NCBI GenBank assembly: GCA_021613535.1
Contig: CP075492.1
Coordinates: forward strand, 11,470,001 to 11,534,000
Reading direction: 5' to 3'
DNA: 64,000 nucleotides
DNA from: Adineta vaga
Taxonomy: Eukaryota > Rotifera
Made by a program: the position numbers and the translations under genes. Under the pieces are notes generated by a model. The model saw only the letters and a program-made list of their open reading frames with translations. It had not been told where the DNA came from and did not search any database. Of this stretch, positions 1 through 9,538 are shown piece after piece; the first letter of the stretch is position 1, and each line of letters starts with the position of its first letter.

Positions 1-1099
1 GTTAAAGATGATTTTGTTGTCTATAGCGATGAATTTCGTAAGAATCAACAAGGTTAATGAAATATTTCTATTTCCTCCGATCCGGTATGTGTACCTGTTT
101 TATCACTCCAACACTTATCGGTTACAAAAATAACTTTTTCAGGCAAAAAAGATCCTTTTTAGGAGCGATACATATTGGGAAATAAACCGACAGGTTATAA
201 TGATTATCTATATAATCATCAAAATATGTGGGCTTTTATATCTTACTTGTAACGTCATTTATTGATTTGACTCATTCAAACGATCTTCTTGTGACTATTC
301 CGAAAAGATGTACATCAATAAGGGTGATTAGAACAATAAGTTTTACACATCATGATATCATATATAGTCAATATTGACAGGAAAAAACCTAGGAGAGAAG
401 GGAATTTATATCACACGATAAATAACAAGTACGATCATCCAATAACCAGAACTCTCGTTACTAGACAAAACATTTCGTCATATAGAATGTATATGACGTC
501 ATTTTTACGCAATTATTCTATAACATGAGTCAGAAAGAAAAGATATGGTGAAATATAGAGAAGAGAAACACTCGATCGATACCATTTACTCGGTAATCAA
601 AATAATAGAATAGAAAATACAATCATAATTTTCATTTTACATCAAGCCGTTAATTTCAAGTTCGAAAAAAAACATTCAGTCAAAACGAATAAATCTTGAT
701 ATATTTTTTTGCATAATTGGAGAAAACCCAAAAATTGTTTATTCATCGAGTATAAAAAACGATTGTTATATGACTTTTATTCATTCTTTACTTCCTATAA
801 AATACAAAGTCAGCTGATTGAAATAAAAAAGTATATGATTAATTTCTTAACAAAAATCTTCTTCTCGTCGAAATGAAACATTATTGTCGACCTCTTTCTA
901 ATAATAAACATACTATCACTTGACAAAAACATTGACAGTCGTTATAGTTATTATCCCACTCATAATTTTCGAATCATTTCATTTTCCACGTCAATTTTCT
1001 AATACCATGCAGATACACTTGATAATTTATCATTTAAATGACTAATTCTTTGATTTATTCAGATCTTCCTCAAGTAATTCTTTTCAGCAAAAACAAATC
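1..1099. other. Intergenic sequence at left edge
   Basis: A+T-rich sequence with no coding stretch that I can support. It holds one perfect 8-bp CRE-type palindrome (TGACGTCA) at 494-501. Two pyrimidine-AG acceptor-like sites lie close to the next gene, the nearer ending at 1087, 12 nt before the ATG at 1100. That is consistent with a 5' untranslated exon junction or a trans-splice site. Confidence 0.5.
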
Positions 1100-1572
1100 A
1101 TGACAGCATTATCATCCACAACAAATGAATGCCATGAAAATTCTTATAGATTTGAATATAAATCAAAACCAAGTACCACTATACATAAAATTGGTCGATG
1201 GTCTATTGAAGAAAGTTTCGAACCATTCGAACAAAAAGAAAATAAATCAACACTATCAACTAAACGTAAAAAACAAAGTTTATTCAACGAATCTAATATT
1301 CATCAATGGAATGTAAGTCATTTATCGAACATGATTTTATCAAAGATTTTTCTTTACTATAAATTTAGGTTGATGATGTATGTTTATTCTTCATATCTGT
1401 TCTTGAAACAACCTGTTATTCATTAATAATCAGAGAACATCTTATTGATGGAGCTGCTCTTCTTCTACTAGAAGATAAACATTTGATGAAATTTTTTCAA
1501 ATGCCATTGGAATATCGATTGAAACTACTTCGTAAAATTGCCAGAATAAAAAAAGAGCATTCTTTTTTATAA
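1100..1572 (+). CDS. SAM-domain protein
   Basis: Small protein whose C-terminal half is a sterile alpha motif. Exons 1100-1312 and 1369-1572 are joined by a 56-nt GT-AG intron in phase 0, giving 138 residues. The SAM signature runs from the Trp-Asn pair at residues 70-71 through VDDVCLFF, then LIDGAALLLLED and the closing helix with LKLLRKIARIKK. These match helix 1, the hydrophobic core with its GxxLLxL turn, and helix 5 of SAM domains. Such domains make protein-protein oligomers and sometimes bind RNA; the partner cannot be read here. The first 65 residues are Ser/Thr/Lys-rich and probably disordered. An acceptor-like site ends 12 nt before the ATG, so more 5' exons or a trans-spliced leader are possible. 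The stop lies 4 nt from the stop of the convergent METTL6 gene. Confidence 0.7.
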
Positions 1573-1576
1573 CATT

Positions 1577-2498
1577 TTATTGTTTTTGAAATTTTCCTTG
1601 TAAAAAAACACGTGGTACACAGACATCTTCTTTGAAATTAACTGTCTCTTTAAATACATATGATAATTCATCAATTTTAAATTGACATTCTTTTAATAAA
1701 TTGTTCAAATATTCAATTGAAAAAAAGTAAGCACGTGTACCATCTTGTCTCACATAGAAATTTTCAGATAATTTATGTTGTCGTTGACGAGCAAAACGAA
1801 ACATTGCATGATCATATAGACCGTAATCGCGAAAGAGAAGATACCCACCAGGTTTTAAAACCTAATAAAATTCAATGATACATTTATTTTAATGTAAAAT
1901 TTCTTACTTTATGAATTTTTTGAAGTACATGTAACATTTTATCGGGATGAATAGCAGATAGAACAAAGATCATGGAACAAAAATCAATCGAATTTTCTTC
2001 AATTGGAATATCTGTTTCAGCAGTTAAATCACAAACAAATGATTGAATACGTGCTTGATCATAACTGGCATTCTGACGAAGAAGATCAATTGCAGTAGAA
2101 GAAAAATCACATGCATAGATAGATAGATTTGGTAGTTCATTTAATAATGGAAATAGAAAATTTCCAACACCGCAACCAACTTCAAAGAGTTTGACAGATT
2201 CGTTTAGATTTATGTCAAATTCTCGTAATGTCCAATGACGATCTTTGAAAAAATTACTTGTATTTCGTTTATAGAATTGATCCCAATATTTCTGAGCATT
2301 TTTATCATAGAGATTCTGTTTAAATACGGGCACTTGTTGACGTTCTTGTTGTTCGGGAGAGTTTAAACATTCATACTCGTCATTGGTTATCGCACGTTCA
2401 GTATTTGAACGAGAACCATGAATAGAATCGGAGATATTACTATCAGTCATATGATCTAGAAGAAGATATTTAAGAACATATAGAATCGGTTTCACCAT
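1577..2498 (-). CDS. METTL6: tRNA m3C32 methyltransferase METTL6
   Basis: S-adenosylmethionine-dependent enzyme; METTL6 makes 3-methylcytidine at position 32 of serine tRNAs. Exons on the minus strand are 2498-1908 and 1861-1577, joined by a 46-nt intron in phase 0, giving 291 residues. Diagnostic stretches are FYKRNTSNFFKDRHW (about 76-89), the SAM-binding glycine motif EVGCGVGN (106-113), IFVLSAIHPDKM, FRDYGLYDHAM and NFYVRQDGTRAYFF. The DYGLYDHA and VRQDGTR blocks and the ending CVPRVFLQGKF favour METTL6 over METTL2/8. Human METTL6 is of similar size. The first 16 residues look unlike the family, so translation may begin at the in-frame Met at 2450 (MTDSNIS). An acceptor-like TTTTAG lies 13 nt before the 2498 ATG. 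No truncation or missing motif seen. Confidence 0.92.
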
Positions 2499-2555
2499 CT
2501 TTATTAGAACTAAAATACGCGCATGTTTAAGTTTTAAAGCAAAGTTTAAAAAAAG

Positions 2556-3475
2556 TTATTTTTTCTCGTCGCTTTTTGATTTTGATGCATCTTCGAGATC
2601 AGGCATCGGTTCATCATCACTATCAGTTTCTTCATCTTCAAGATCATTTAGATCAGTTGTAGATGCACCACTCATATCACCACCCATTTGTTTCATCATA
2701 TTATCTAGAACAAAAGAGAGAGAGAGAGAGAGAGAACATACATGAAAGTAATTATTAAAGAGTTTTCCGAAAGAGATAGACTTACCTAAATTACCCCAAT
2801 CTTTACCACCTAAATCATCTTCATTCTCATCATCATCTATGCGTAAAACAAATATGAAGAGATACAGATCCGATATGTTAAAAGACATAAAAATTACCTT
2901 CAGCATTAAAATGATTCCAATCAATTGCAATCCATTGACACTACAAGAAACGCTAAAGTTGCAAAGAACATAATAAAAGTAAATATCGTTACTTTATCAG
3001 TTGATTTGATCAAACGTTTCCAAAATGGTTTCTTTGGATCTTTCTTTTTCAACATAAATTCCCAATAGTTTTGACTTGTTTTGTGATATTTCGATGTCTA
3101 AAATAAAATTCCTTCGAATAACATCTGATTTTCGAAGATAAAATTCAATAGTTTGATTTCAAAGAAAATCAGCATACTTTTGGATCGATTTCATCAAAAA
3201 ATTCCAATGTTGTATCATATTTTAAATTTTCTGTTTGTTGTCCTCTACAATTAGATCAAATCCGTTTGTTCTCAACATACTCATCGTCTTTTTCTTTTTA
3301 CTTAAAATGTAATTTCGTTGGTTCAATTGTAATTTCAGGTTTGTCAATATCTTGCACTGCAATTGTTAATAAGATATAATCCTTTTTCTGACCCCATTTC
3401 ACTGATGGATGATGACTTGCCCTAGAAATTTTAATATAAATACTTTATTCATCAATTCAAATCTTTCACATACAT
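2556..3475 (-). CDS. PTGES3: Hsp90 co-chaperone p23
   Basis: Cytosolic Hsp90 co-chaperone of the p23/Sba1 family: a CS-fold beta sandwich that stabilises ATP-bound Hsp90. Coding exons on the minus strand are 3475-3474, 3421-3302, 3244-3178, 3097-2993, 2940-2898, 2836-2786 and 2704-2556; they join in frame to 178 residues. The CS domain opens MASHHPSVKWGQKKDYILL, followed by PEITIEPTKLHFK, the p23 signature block around NYWEFMLKKKDPKKPFWKRL, and WIAIDWNHF. The tail is acidic (DDDENEDDLGG, DSDDEPMPDLED), as in p23. The start codon is split by an intron: AT ends the first exon and G begins the next. Intron 6 contains a (GA)n run. The gene is divergent from TIMM8 with about 185 bp between start codons, so the two may share a promoter. 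Confidence 0.93.
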
Positions 3476-3660
3476 TTTTCTGATATTTGATTTCGTTTTT
3501 CAATTCGTTACATAAAATAAGTAAAGGCAAAAAGAAATAAACAACCATTCCTATTGGTCTAGTCAAAAACACCAATCATTAGACTTCAATTGTATATTGC
3601 AATGCAATACATTTTATTACATACAACACAACCTTTTCTTCAGTACATTTGAATACACAG
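3476..3660. promoter_or_regulatory. Short divergent promoter region, p23 / TIMM8
   Basis: Only 185 bp separate the start codons of p23 (-) and TIMM8 (+). Nothing else coding is seen. No clear TATA element is visible. The divergent layout implies a shared regulatory region; this is inference from position. Confidence 0.45.
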
Positions 3661-3971
3661 ATGAGTCTTGCATCTTTAGCAAACGATCCTGAATTACAAA
3701 AATTTGTTGCTGCTAAAGAACTTGAAAATCAATTAACTGCTCAAGTAAGAGTTTTATTCATTATATATATATATATCGATATAGAATGATCTATTCGTAG
3801 GTTCATCATTTAACTAATATATGTTTTGATAAATGTGTTGAATCCAATGGTAACGTAAGCGAATTATCAACTCGACATATGACATGTTTACAAAATTGTG
3901 TCGATCGTTTTCTTGATTGTACGATGTTAATTACAAATCGAACAATTCAACGCATTCAACAAGGACGTTAG
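3661..3971 (+). CDS. TIMM8: Mitochondrial small TIM chaperone Tim8
   Basis: Intermembrane-space chaperone that, with Tim13, escorts hydrophobic precursors to the inner membrane. Exons 3661-3744 and 3801-3971, phase 0, give 84 residues, the usual size for small Tims. The twin CX3C motif is present: Cys36-x3-Cys40 and Cys57-x3-Cys61, spaced 16 residues. It begins MSLASLANDPELQKFV, like the DPxLQ(x)F start of Tim8, and has the RFLDCTMLI stretch after the second motif. Tim8 rather than Tim9/10/13 is chosen from the N-terminal resemblance and the VHHLTNICFDKC block. No presequence is expected. It heads a run of four close + strand genes. Confidence 0.88.
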
Positions 3972-4095
3972 AAAGAATAAAGTCGATAAATTTTTGTTTT
4001 GTTTTTCATAGAACAAGAAAAAAATGTCCACGTACTTAGTAGCAATGATATTCTAGGATCGTTTATGTTTTCATTGCAGATTTTCATCCGAATCA

Positions 4096-5255
4096 ATGGC
4101 TTTTCGTAATTTAACACGTGGTTTATTTCAACTGGTTACACATCGACGATTATATTCATCGATTTCAAGACAAATCTTTACTCGAAAACCAATCGCGGTA
4201 AATCAACGATTTCTTCCATTTCGTTCATTTTCATCCGTACAAACGAATGATGATGCTTATAAAGATTTAAGTCGTTTTTTGGAAAAAGAAATTCAACTGG
4301 AAAAAAGTGCACAAAAACATCCAAGTAAATTACCAAATATTCAAGGTTTTGAGGTAGGATGTCTTGTATTCAAAAATTGATGTATCATTTTATATTTTTC
4401 AGGTTCAAACCAAAGGTCCTGAAGTAACATTAACACGTCAATCAGGAAATGAAAAAGTGACGATTATATTTAATGTTACAAGTACAGTGAATGCAACGGA
4501 TTCTGATCAAGAAGCTGATTTAGATGCAGCAGGTCAACAACAATTAGGTGGTGAAACAGCATCTCAACCATCATCACAATTAAAATCTCGACCAACATTT
4601 ACTGTCGATATTAATCGTGGTGGACAAACTTTATCATTTCTATGTTCCTATTTGCCACAGGATTATCCTCATACACCAGATCTAGGTCAAAGTGCAGAGA
4701 ATGATTATCAACGTGGAGGAAAGAATAATGAAAATGATCAATTAGAAGATTTTCAAATTGATGAATTTGCAATTCATGATGGAGAATGGAATGAAAAAGT
4801 CTATAGTGCTGATTGTGCTGTTATTGATGGTGAACTCTATGATAAATTACTTAATATATTAGAAGAACATGGCATTGGAGAAGGTTAGTAGATTTTTATC
4901 ATTTTGAATGAATATAGTCAAAGTAAACATCACATACACAGCCGGGTTTCATTTCGTTCTGTCGATACATGTGTATATAGTATTACTATTTTCTTTCTTT
5001 CCTTTACATTAGAAAATGAACTAAATAGTCAAAGTTTTCGTTTTACTTTTGGACTATTCAAATTTCTGTGACGAGTATATAATGGAAAATCATTTCATCA
5101 TCTTTCTTTCTTGTTTAGTGAAAATTAACAATAATATCTTCTCTTTATATTTCTTTTTAGAATTTGCTAATCAATTGATTGATTATTCTACTGCATATGA
5201 ACATCGTCAATACATTGGTTTATTAGAAAAATTACAACAATTTACTAAAAAATAG
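4096..5255 (+). CDS. C1QBP: C1QBP / p32 (MAM33 family) mitochondrial matrix protein
   Basis: Acidic matrix protein of the p32/gC1qR/MAM33 family, a doughnut-shaped trimer linked to mitochondrial translation and ribosome biogenesis. Exons 4096-4353, 4403-4883 and 5161-5255 join in phases 0 and 1 to give 277 residues. The first 45 residues are rich in Arg/Ser with no acid (RRLYSSISR, FLPFRSFSS), a mitochondrial presequence. Then come the N-terminal helix (LSRFLEKEIQLEK), the beta core (VTLTRQSGNEKVTIIFNVTS, FTVDINRGG) and the family's C-terminal helix ending EFANQLIDYSTAYEHRQYIGLLEKLQQF. A Gln/Ser/Glu-rich acidic insert sits between core strands, as in other family members. An acceptor-like TTGCAG lies 17 nt before the ATG. 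The TIMM8 stop is 124 bp upstream. Confidence 0.92.
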
Positions 5256-5410
5256 AATATAAACAGGAGATTTTATCCCATTATAGTTTATGTTCTTGAA
5301 ATAAATAAAATGAAAACGCAATGCCCTTACATGATCTATCATCTTCATGTGAAAGATAAAAATCATTGTTTATGTGTTTTCTCATTTTCCTAGATTTATT
5401 GATTTTCATC

Positions 5411-5785
5411 ATGTCGATGATCTATTTTGTTCTATGTGCTTTAATCTGTGCAACAACCATTTCCGCTACTCTTGCACCACGTGATGTTTATTCAGCAGTG
5501 ATTCAAAATGCACAAGATAAACCGATTCAATGCAGTATTTTGTGGTCGAAACCATCAGGTGAAGGATTAGAAAGTGCTCTATTCACTGTCGAACACAAAC
5601 AACATTATTTGGCTAGTGAAAAAAAGATGAATATGGGAACATGGGAAGCCCATGCAGCAATTCAAGAAATTCATTGTGGAAATTTAATACTCAAAGCTCC
5701 ATTTGATAAAGTAACATCACCAGTCCAAAATTGGGAATTTATTGTTCAACAAGATAAAATCGTCTCTGTCGGACCAAGTTCATAA
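5411..5785 (+). CDS. Small secreted protein of unknown function
   Basis: Single-exon frame of 124 residues. The start at 5411 is chosen because it opens a signal peptide: MSMIYFVLCALICATTISA followed by a likely cleavage. The upstream in-frame extension begins at a non-ATG codon. The mature part has two Cys (in QCSILW and IHCGNL), which could form one disulfide, plus alternating polar/hydrophobic segments that suggest beta strands. There are no other membrane segments. I do not recognise the family. An acceptor-like CCTAG ends at 5393, 17 nt before the ATG. The gene sits between C1QBP (stop 155 bp upstream) and MRPL50 (start 163 bp downstream) on the same strand, so it may be co-transcribed with them. 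Confidence 0.65.
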   Translation: MSMIYFVLCALICATTISATLAPRDVYSAVIQNAQDKPIQCSILWSKPSGEGLESALFTVEHKQHYLASEKKMNMGTWEAHAAIQEIHCGNLILKAPFDKVTSPVQNWEFIVQQDKIVSVGPSS

Positions 5786-5948
5786 ACTGTACAAAAATAA
5801 TTTCAATTCTTTTTTTTCTTTTCTTGTCTTATTTAATCAGATATATTAATCTCTATTTATAAATAAATCTGATACGTTCAATAAATTATTTAACTGAAAT
5901 CTTCTTTTTTTTTCTTTCTCCTAAATAGATATATTTAGATTGTATCAT

Positions 5949-6641
5949 ATGTTACGATCTAGTTTATTATCAGTATATCGTCCATATCTTTTAAATGGAT
6001 TTGGTCGACGGACATTATTCGGTCGAAGTAGTTCAACAAAAAAAATTAAGGACGATTTCGATGAATCAATCATCGAACAACCTGATTCAGTACCACAAGC
6101 TGCTGTTCCAACTATATCTGAATTAGCATCTTATAAAACTAAACAATATGTTACACGATTAGTTACTTGTCGACCATATAGTCCACCATCGAATATCGAA
6201 CAAATCATTTATCGACTTGCAAATGAAACAATTGATAATTTCAAACAAGAAACTCGAGCAGATGGTCTATGGAAAACAATTTATCTAACAAATCCATTGA
6301 GTAAATATAATCTATTAACACGTTGTATGAAAGAATGTTCACATACAATATCCAATACGAATTTAAATGATATAAAAACATTAGAAGATGTTTATCAATA
6401 CTTTTCAACGCCCGTTAGTGATGCCAATGTTTTGGAAAATTTACAACAATCATCTGATTTACCGAAAAATGTTCACATTCAAATAGATGCAGTACGATTT
6501 ACACCGGATTCAAGTGGTTTTTTCAATGGATTGGATGCATTTCCAAAACGTTCTACAAAAGTCGTAGATCTATGGTATAAGAAGAAATATGCATCATATC
6601 CAAAGAATGAAGAAGATCCATTTAAAGATAATATTTACTAA
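5949..6641 (+). CDS. MRPL50: Mitochondrial large-subunit ribosomal protein L50
   Basis: Component of the mitochondrial 39S ribosomal subunit. Single exon of 230 residues starting at the ATG at 5949 (MLRSSLLSVYRPYLL); the longer in-frame extension lacks an ATG. The Arg/Leu/Ser N-terminus is a good presequence. MRPL50 identity rests on CRPYSPPSNIEQIIYRL, the block LSKYNLLTRCMKECSHTISN, TLEDVYQYFSTPVSD, and LPKNVHIQ, which line up with the YTPPxDLQ, KFNLLAxL, VRDVLDFYNxPV and LPPNLKI blocks of vertebrate MRPL50. A C-terminal extension of about 40 residues (GFFNGLDAFPKRS to the end) goes beyond the vertebrate protein. Two acceptor-like AG sites lie within 20 nt before the ATG. Confidence 0.82.
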   Translation: MLRSSLLSVYRPYLLNGFGRRTLFGRSSSTKKIKDDFDESIIEQPDSVPQAAVPTISELASYKTKQYVTRLVTCRPYSPPSNIEQIIYRLANETIDNFKQETRADGLWKTIYLTNPLSKYNLLTRCMKECSHTISNTNLNDIKTLEDVYQYFSTPVSDANVLENLQQSSDLPKNVHIQIDAVRFTPDSSGFFNGLDAFPKRSTKVVDLWYKKKYASYPKNEEDPFKDNIY

Positions 6642-6782
6642 ATGTTTTTTTTTGTAGTCAACAATTGTTTGTTTTTTTACATCGTTAATAAAGGGAAAAC
6701 AGCACAAATGTGCAGTTTTGTTGCGAAATAGAACAATTTTTTAAAAAAAACTTATTTCGTTTCTGTCAAGAGTTACAATGTT

Positions 6783-7615
6783 TTATTTATTGATTTTCGC
6801 ATAGATTGCGCAAACTTTCTTCGTAAACTGATGATTATCCATAACATAGATAATATTTTCGACAATTTTTAATCCGCCTTGAGTAGCCGGTTCAATTGCA
6901 TTTGCATAATCTATTGGATCATTAAAAATCGTTTTTAAATCGATAACAGCAATACCAAGCTACAAGAAAAAGAAAGAGAGGATGATAATAACAATCAAAT
7001 CAAACTTTCGAATTACTTTAGTTGCTTCAGTAATAATAACATCGTTCAATGCAGATAGAGCTGGTTCACACATTAGTTTCTGTTTCGGATTATCAAAATT
7101 TGGTTTATACATTGTACATATTGTAGTTGGAATCTGTAGTGTGCTCACATGTTTCAACATATTAACATAGTCCTACAAGAATCGATTGAATTCCAGTAAA
7201 AAAAGATTCATGATTGCTTTTTATACTTCTTCGAATTCTTTCTTTATTTCGTTCAATAGAATTAAACCTTCGCCAAGATTGTTCACTGATGTATTTAAAC
7301 GTTGCATATACGAAAGAGCATCATTTCCACCTAGAAATTATTGTCAAAGAATGTTTCTACTATGAAATCATATGAACTAAATCCTATACCGATAGATATG
7401 AATAAATGCGTAGTATCTTGAGGAATTTTTGTTAATTGAAGTGGTATATGTGAAATGGAATGTCCATCAACAGCAACTGATGTCGCTTTCCAACTTCGTT
7501 CCTGTGCCTTCATTTTAAGTTGATCAATTATTGCAAGTTCATCTTTACATACATAGAATTTATTATCAATTGTACTATCACCAAGTAAAACGATATGAGG
7601 AATTGCAGCTCCCAT
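6783..7615 (-). CDS. SGNH/GDSL-type hydrolase
   Basis: Predicted esterase/lipase-like hydrolase of the SGNH fold, 220 residues, with no signal peptide. Exons on the minus strand are 7615-7390, 7330-7227, 7172-7017 and 6959-6783, all joining in frame. Block I is HIVLLGDSTIDN (catalytic Ser14 in GDS). Block III is ISIGGNDAL (oxyanion Asn78), formed only after splicing across exons 1-2. The usual block V Asp-x-x-His is replaced near the C-terminus by PIDYANAIEPATQGGLKI, with Glu-Pro where most relatives have His-Pro. Glycine-rich GGxKI spacing after it is kept. Substrate cannot be told. It is convergent with MRPL50. Confidence 0.8.
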
Positions 7616-7886
7616 ATTTTAATTTAATTAAATTTACTCAGGCATACTTATATATAGATATTTTTATAATATGATTCATTCTTTGCCACGAAGACATGCC
7701 TTCGTTGACTCACTACTTTTAAATGATGAAATTTTTGTTCGTTCTTCATCTCATTAATATGTTACTTGTTTTCTTTATGAAAAATGAAAAAAAGATATAA
7801 TTTTTAGGAAGACTTTCTTTTCGTTTGCATAATATGGAAGATTATCACCATTCACTCATTGTATATAAAAAAATAAAAATGATATG

Positions 7887-9287
7887 TCAAGTTTCAATTG
7901 TTTGCAATAGATCACCCAAAGGCACTGAATGTTGTCGAAGGATAATTTCCTTATAGAGTGCATTCTCTTCATTCGCTTCGATACGTCCTTCATCTATAGA
8001 AAATGATATTGAAATTTGATTGAAAAAAAAAAACAAACATAATTTTTATATTTACCATAATATTGTGATGATGAAACATTCTTTGAAACATCAGCAGATG
8101 GATGTCGGGATAGAATTTTCTTTGTATTCTTGTTACCTAATGATACGGCTGAACGTGAACCTGAATCAAACGATTTGGTATACCAGTCATGAGGATTCAA
8201 ATCAGCTTGTAATGGCTCTCGAAAACATCGTTCAGCTAGAGTTCGTTTGGCACGAAATCGTTCGGGATGAGCTGCTCGAATCTTTTGACGATCGGCTTGA
8301 GCTTGATCAAGAATAGCTTGACACTTGACAACGAAACAACATCGATCATTGTATACATATTGAACAAGAAAATCTTACTTTTTTCGTATGATATGCATAG
8401 GATGGATCGGTGAGAAATTCAGTAACTTTGATATTATTTTTAATGGCTTTGGATGCATTTGCTTGTTCGAAATATTGTAAATTTTGTTGATAAGGATGAT
8501 CAGAAAATTCTTCATCACGTTCATAAGGTGGATCAATGAATGCTCTGAAGAAATGCAAAAAAAATCTTCTAATTTAATATGCATATTTTATCTTACTGTT
8601 TATTTGTTAATAACTGATATGTTTGTTCAAGCAATTCTTCAGCTGCACCATCTTTACCATGAAGAGTTGCATCAATAAGATGAAGTGAAATTGGTAACTT
8701 TTTCTTTGCTAAGAATTGCTTTACAAGCGCCCAATTAAGTAATCGAGCATTAACTGAACGACCATTGATAAACGAGAACATATTGATATCTTTAGCAAAA
8801 TAGACATGAAGAATTTCTCCATATGCAAAGCCATTCGCTAGATCCCTTTTGATATGAAAAAAAAAGTAATCAGTTTGACTTGTATGCATTGATAAGGCAT
8901 CGTTATTAGTAAGTTTTCATTGACGATTTACATTTTTGAAGGAAAATAAGACGAAATAATACTATTTTCTTATTGTATCTTTACTCGTATGATTTATGTT
9001 GACGTCAGTTTAACAAAAAAATTGGATACTTTGAACATGAAAATCACTAATGTGGAAAAAAAGGATCATCCACATAGAAAGCTCTTCATTTCTCTCTCTC
9101 CCTCTCTCTCTCTCTAGGATGTTTATAAAAGGATAAGGTTATATATAATTTACCATCTTGGTATTACTACAGGATAGGTAAGATAGAGACTTTCGAGCCA
9201 TCGAAGTATTTCACGAGGTGTTCGAGCAACCATACCGGAACGAATCTTGTTTGTCTTCTCAAACAATGTAAACGAATCATCATTCAT
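7887..9287 (-). CDS. SPATA4: SPATA4, calponin-homology-like (CH_2) protein
   Basis: SPATA4 family protein: an N-terminal CH_2/DUF1042 calponin-homology-like domain related to that of SPEF1, plus a family-specific C-terminal half. Five exons on the minus strand (9287-9154, 8845-8597, 8544-8379, 8323-8056, 7993-7887) join in frame to 307 residues; human SPATA4 is 305. The CH_2 domain runs from ARTPREILRWLESL through DLANGFAYGEI, INMFSFINGRS, LNWALVKQFL and LIDATLHGKDGAAEELL. The diagnostic downstream block is ASKAIKNNIKVTEFLTDP. Intron 1 (about 308 nt) is much longer than its neighbours and contains a CRE palindrome at 9000-9007. It is divergent from CASC3 with about 250 bp between start codons. 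Confidence 0.88.
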
Positions 9288-9538
9288 TATCACGGTACGT
9301 TGCTAGGATACGACCTCTTCACATCAGTCATTCTCTTCGCTCTATCGACAAAATGTTTTTTTCATTCTTTGAAAAAAGTTCAATTTAAACATAAACTATC
9401 AAGAATTAACTTCTATTGTCAATACAAATTGTCTCAATTGATTAGTCAAAATCTGATTGGTCAATTACTCATCTTTTTGTTATCATCATCATTCATACAA
9501 AAATTATTTTCTCCCAATCAATCTCACACAATATAGAA
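9288..9538. promoter_or_regulatory. Divergent promoter region, SPATA4 / CASC3
   Basis: 251 bp between the start codons of SPATA4 (-) and CASC3 (+). An in-frame ORF here has no family resemblance and is treated as chance. The region must hold both promoters; no specific element is recognised. Confidence 0.4.

Noticed and set aside
1577-2498. METTL2/METTL8 instead of METTL6
   Set aside because: The DYGLYDHAM, VRQDGTR and CVPRVFLQ blocks match METTL6; METTL2/8 have the long insert before the SAM motif, absent here.
9300-9536. 78-codon frame before CASC3
   Set aside because: Lies wholly in the divergent promoter, with no homology.
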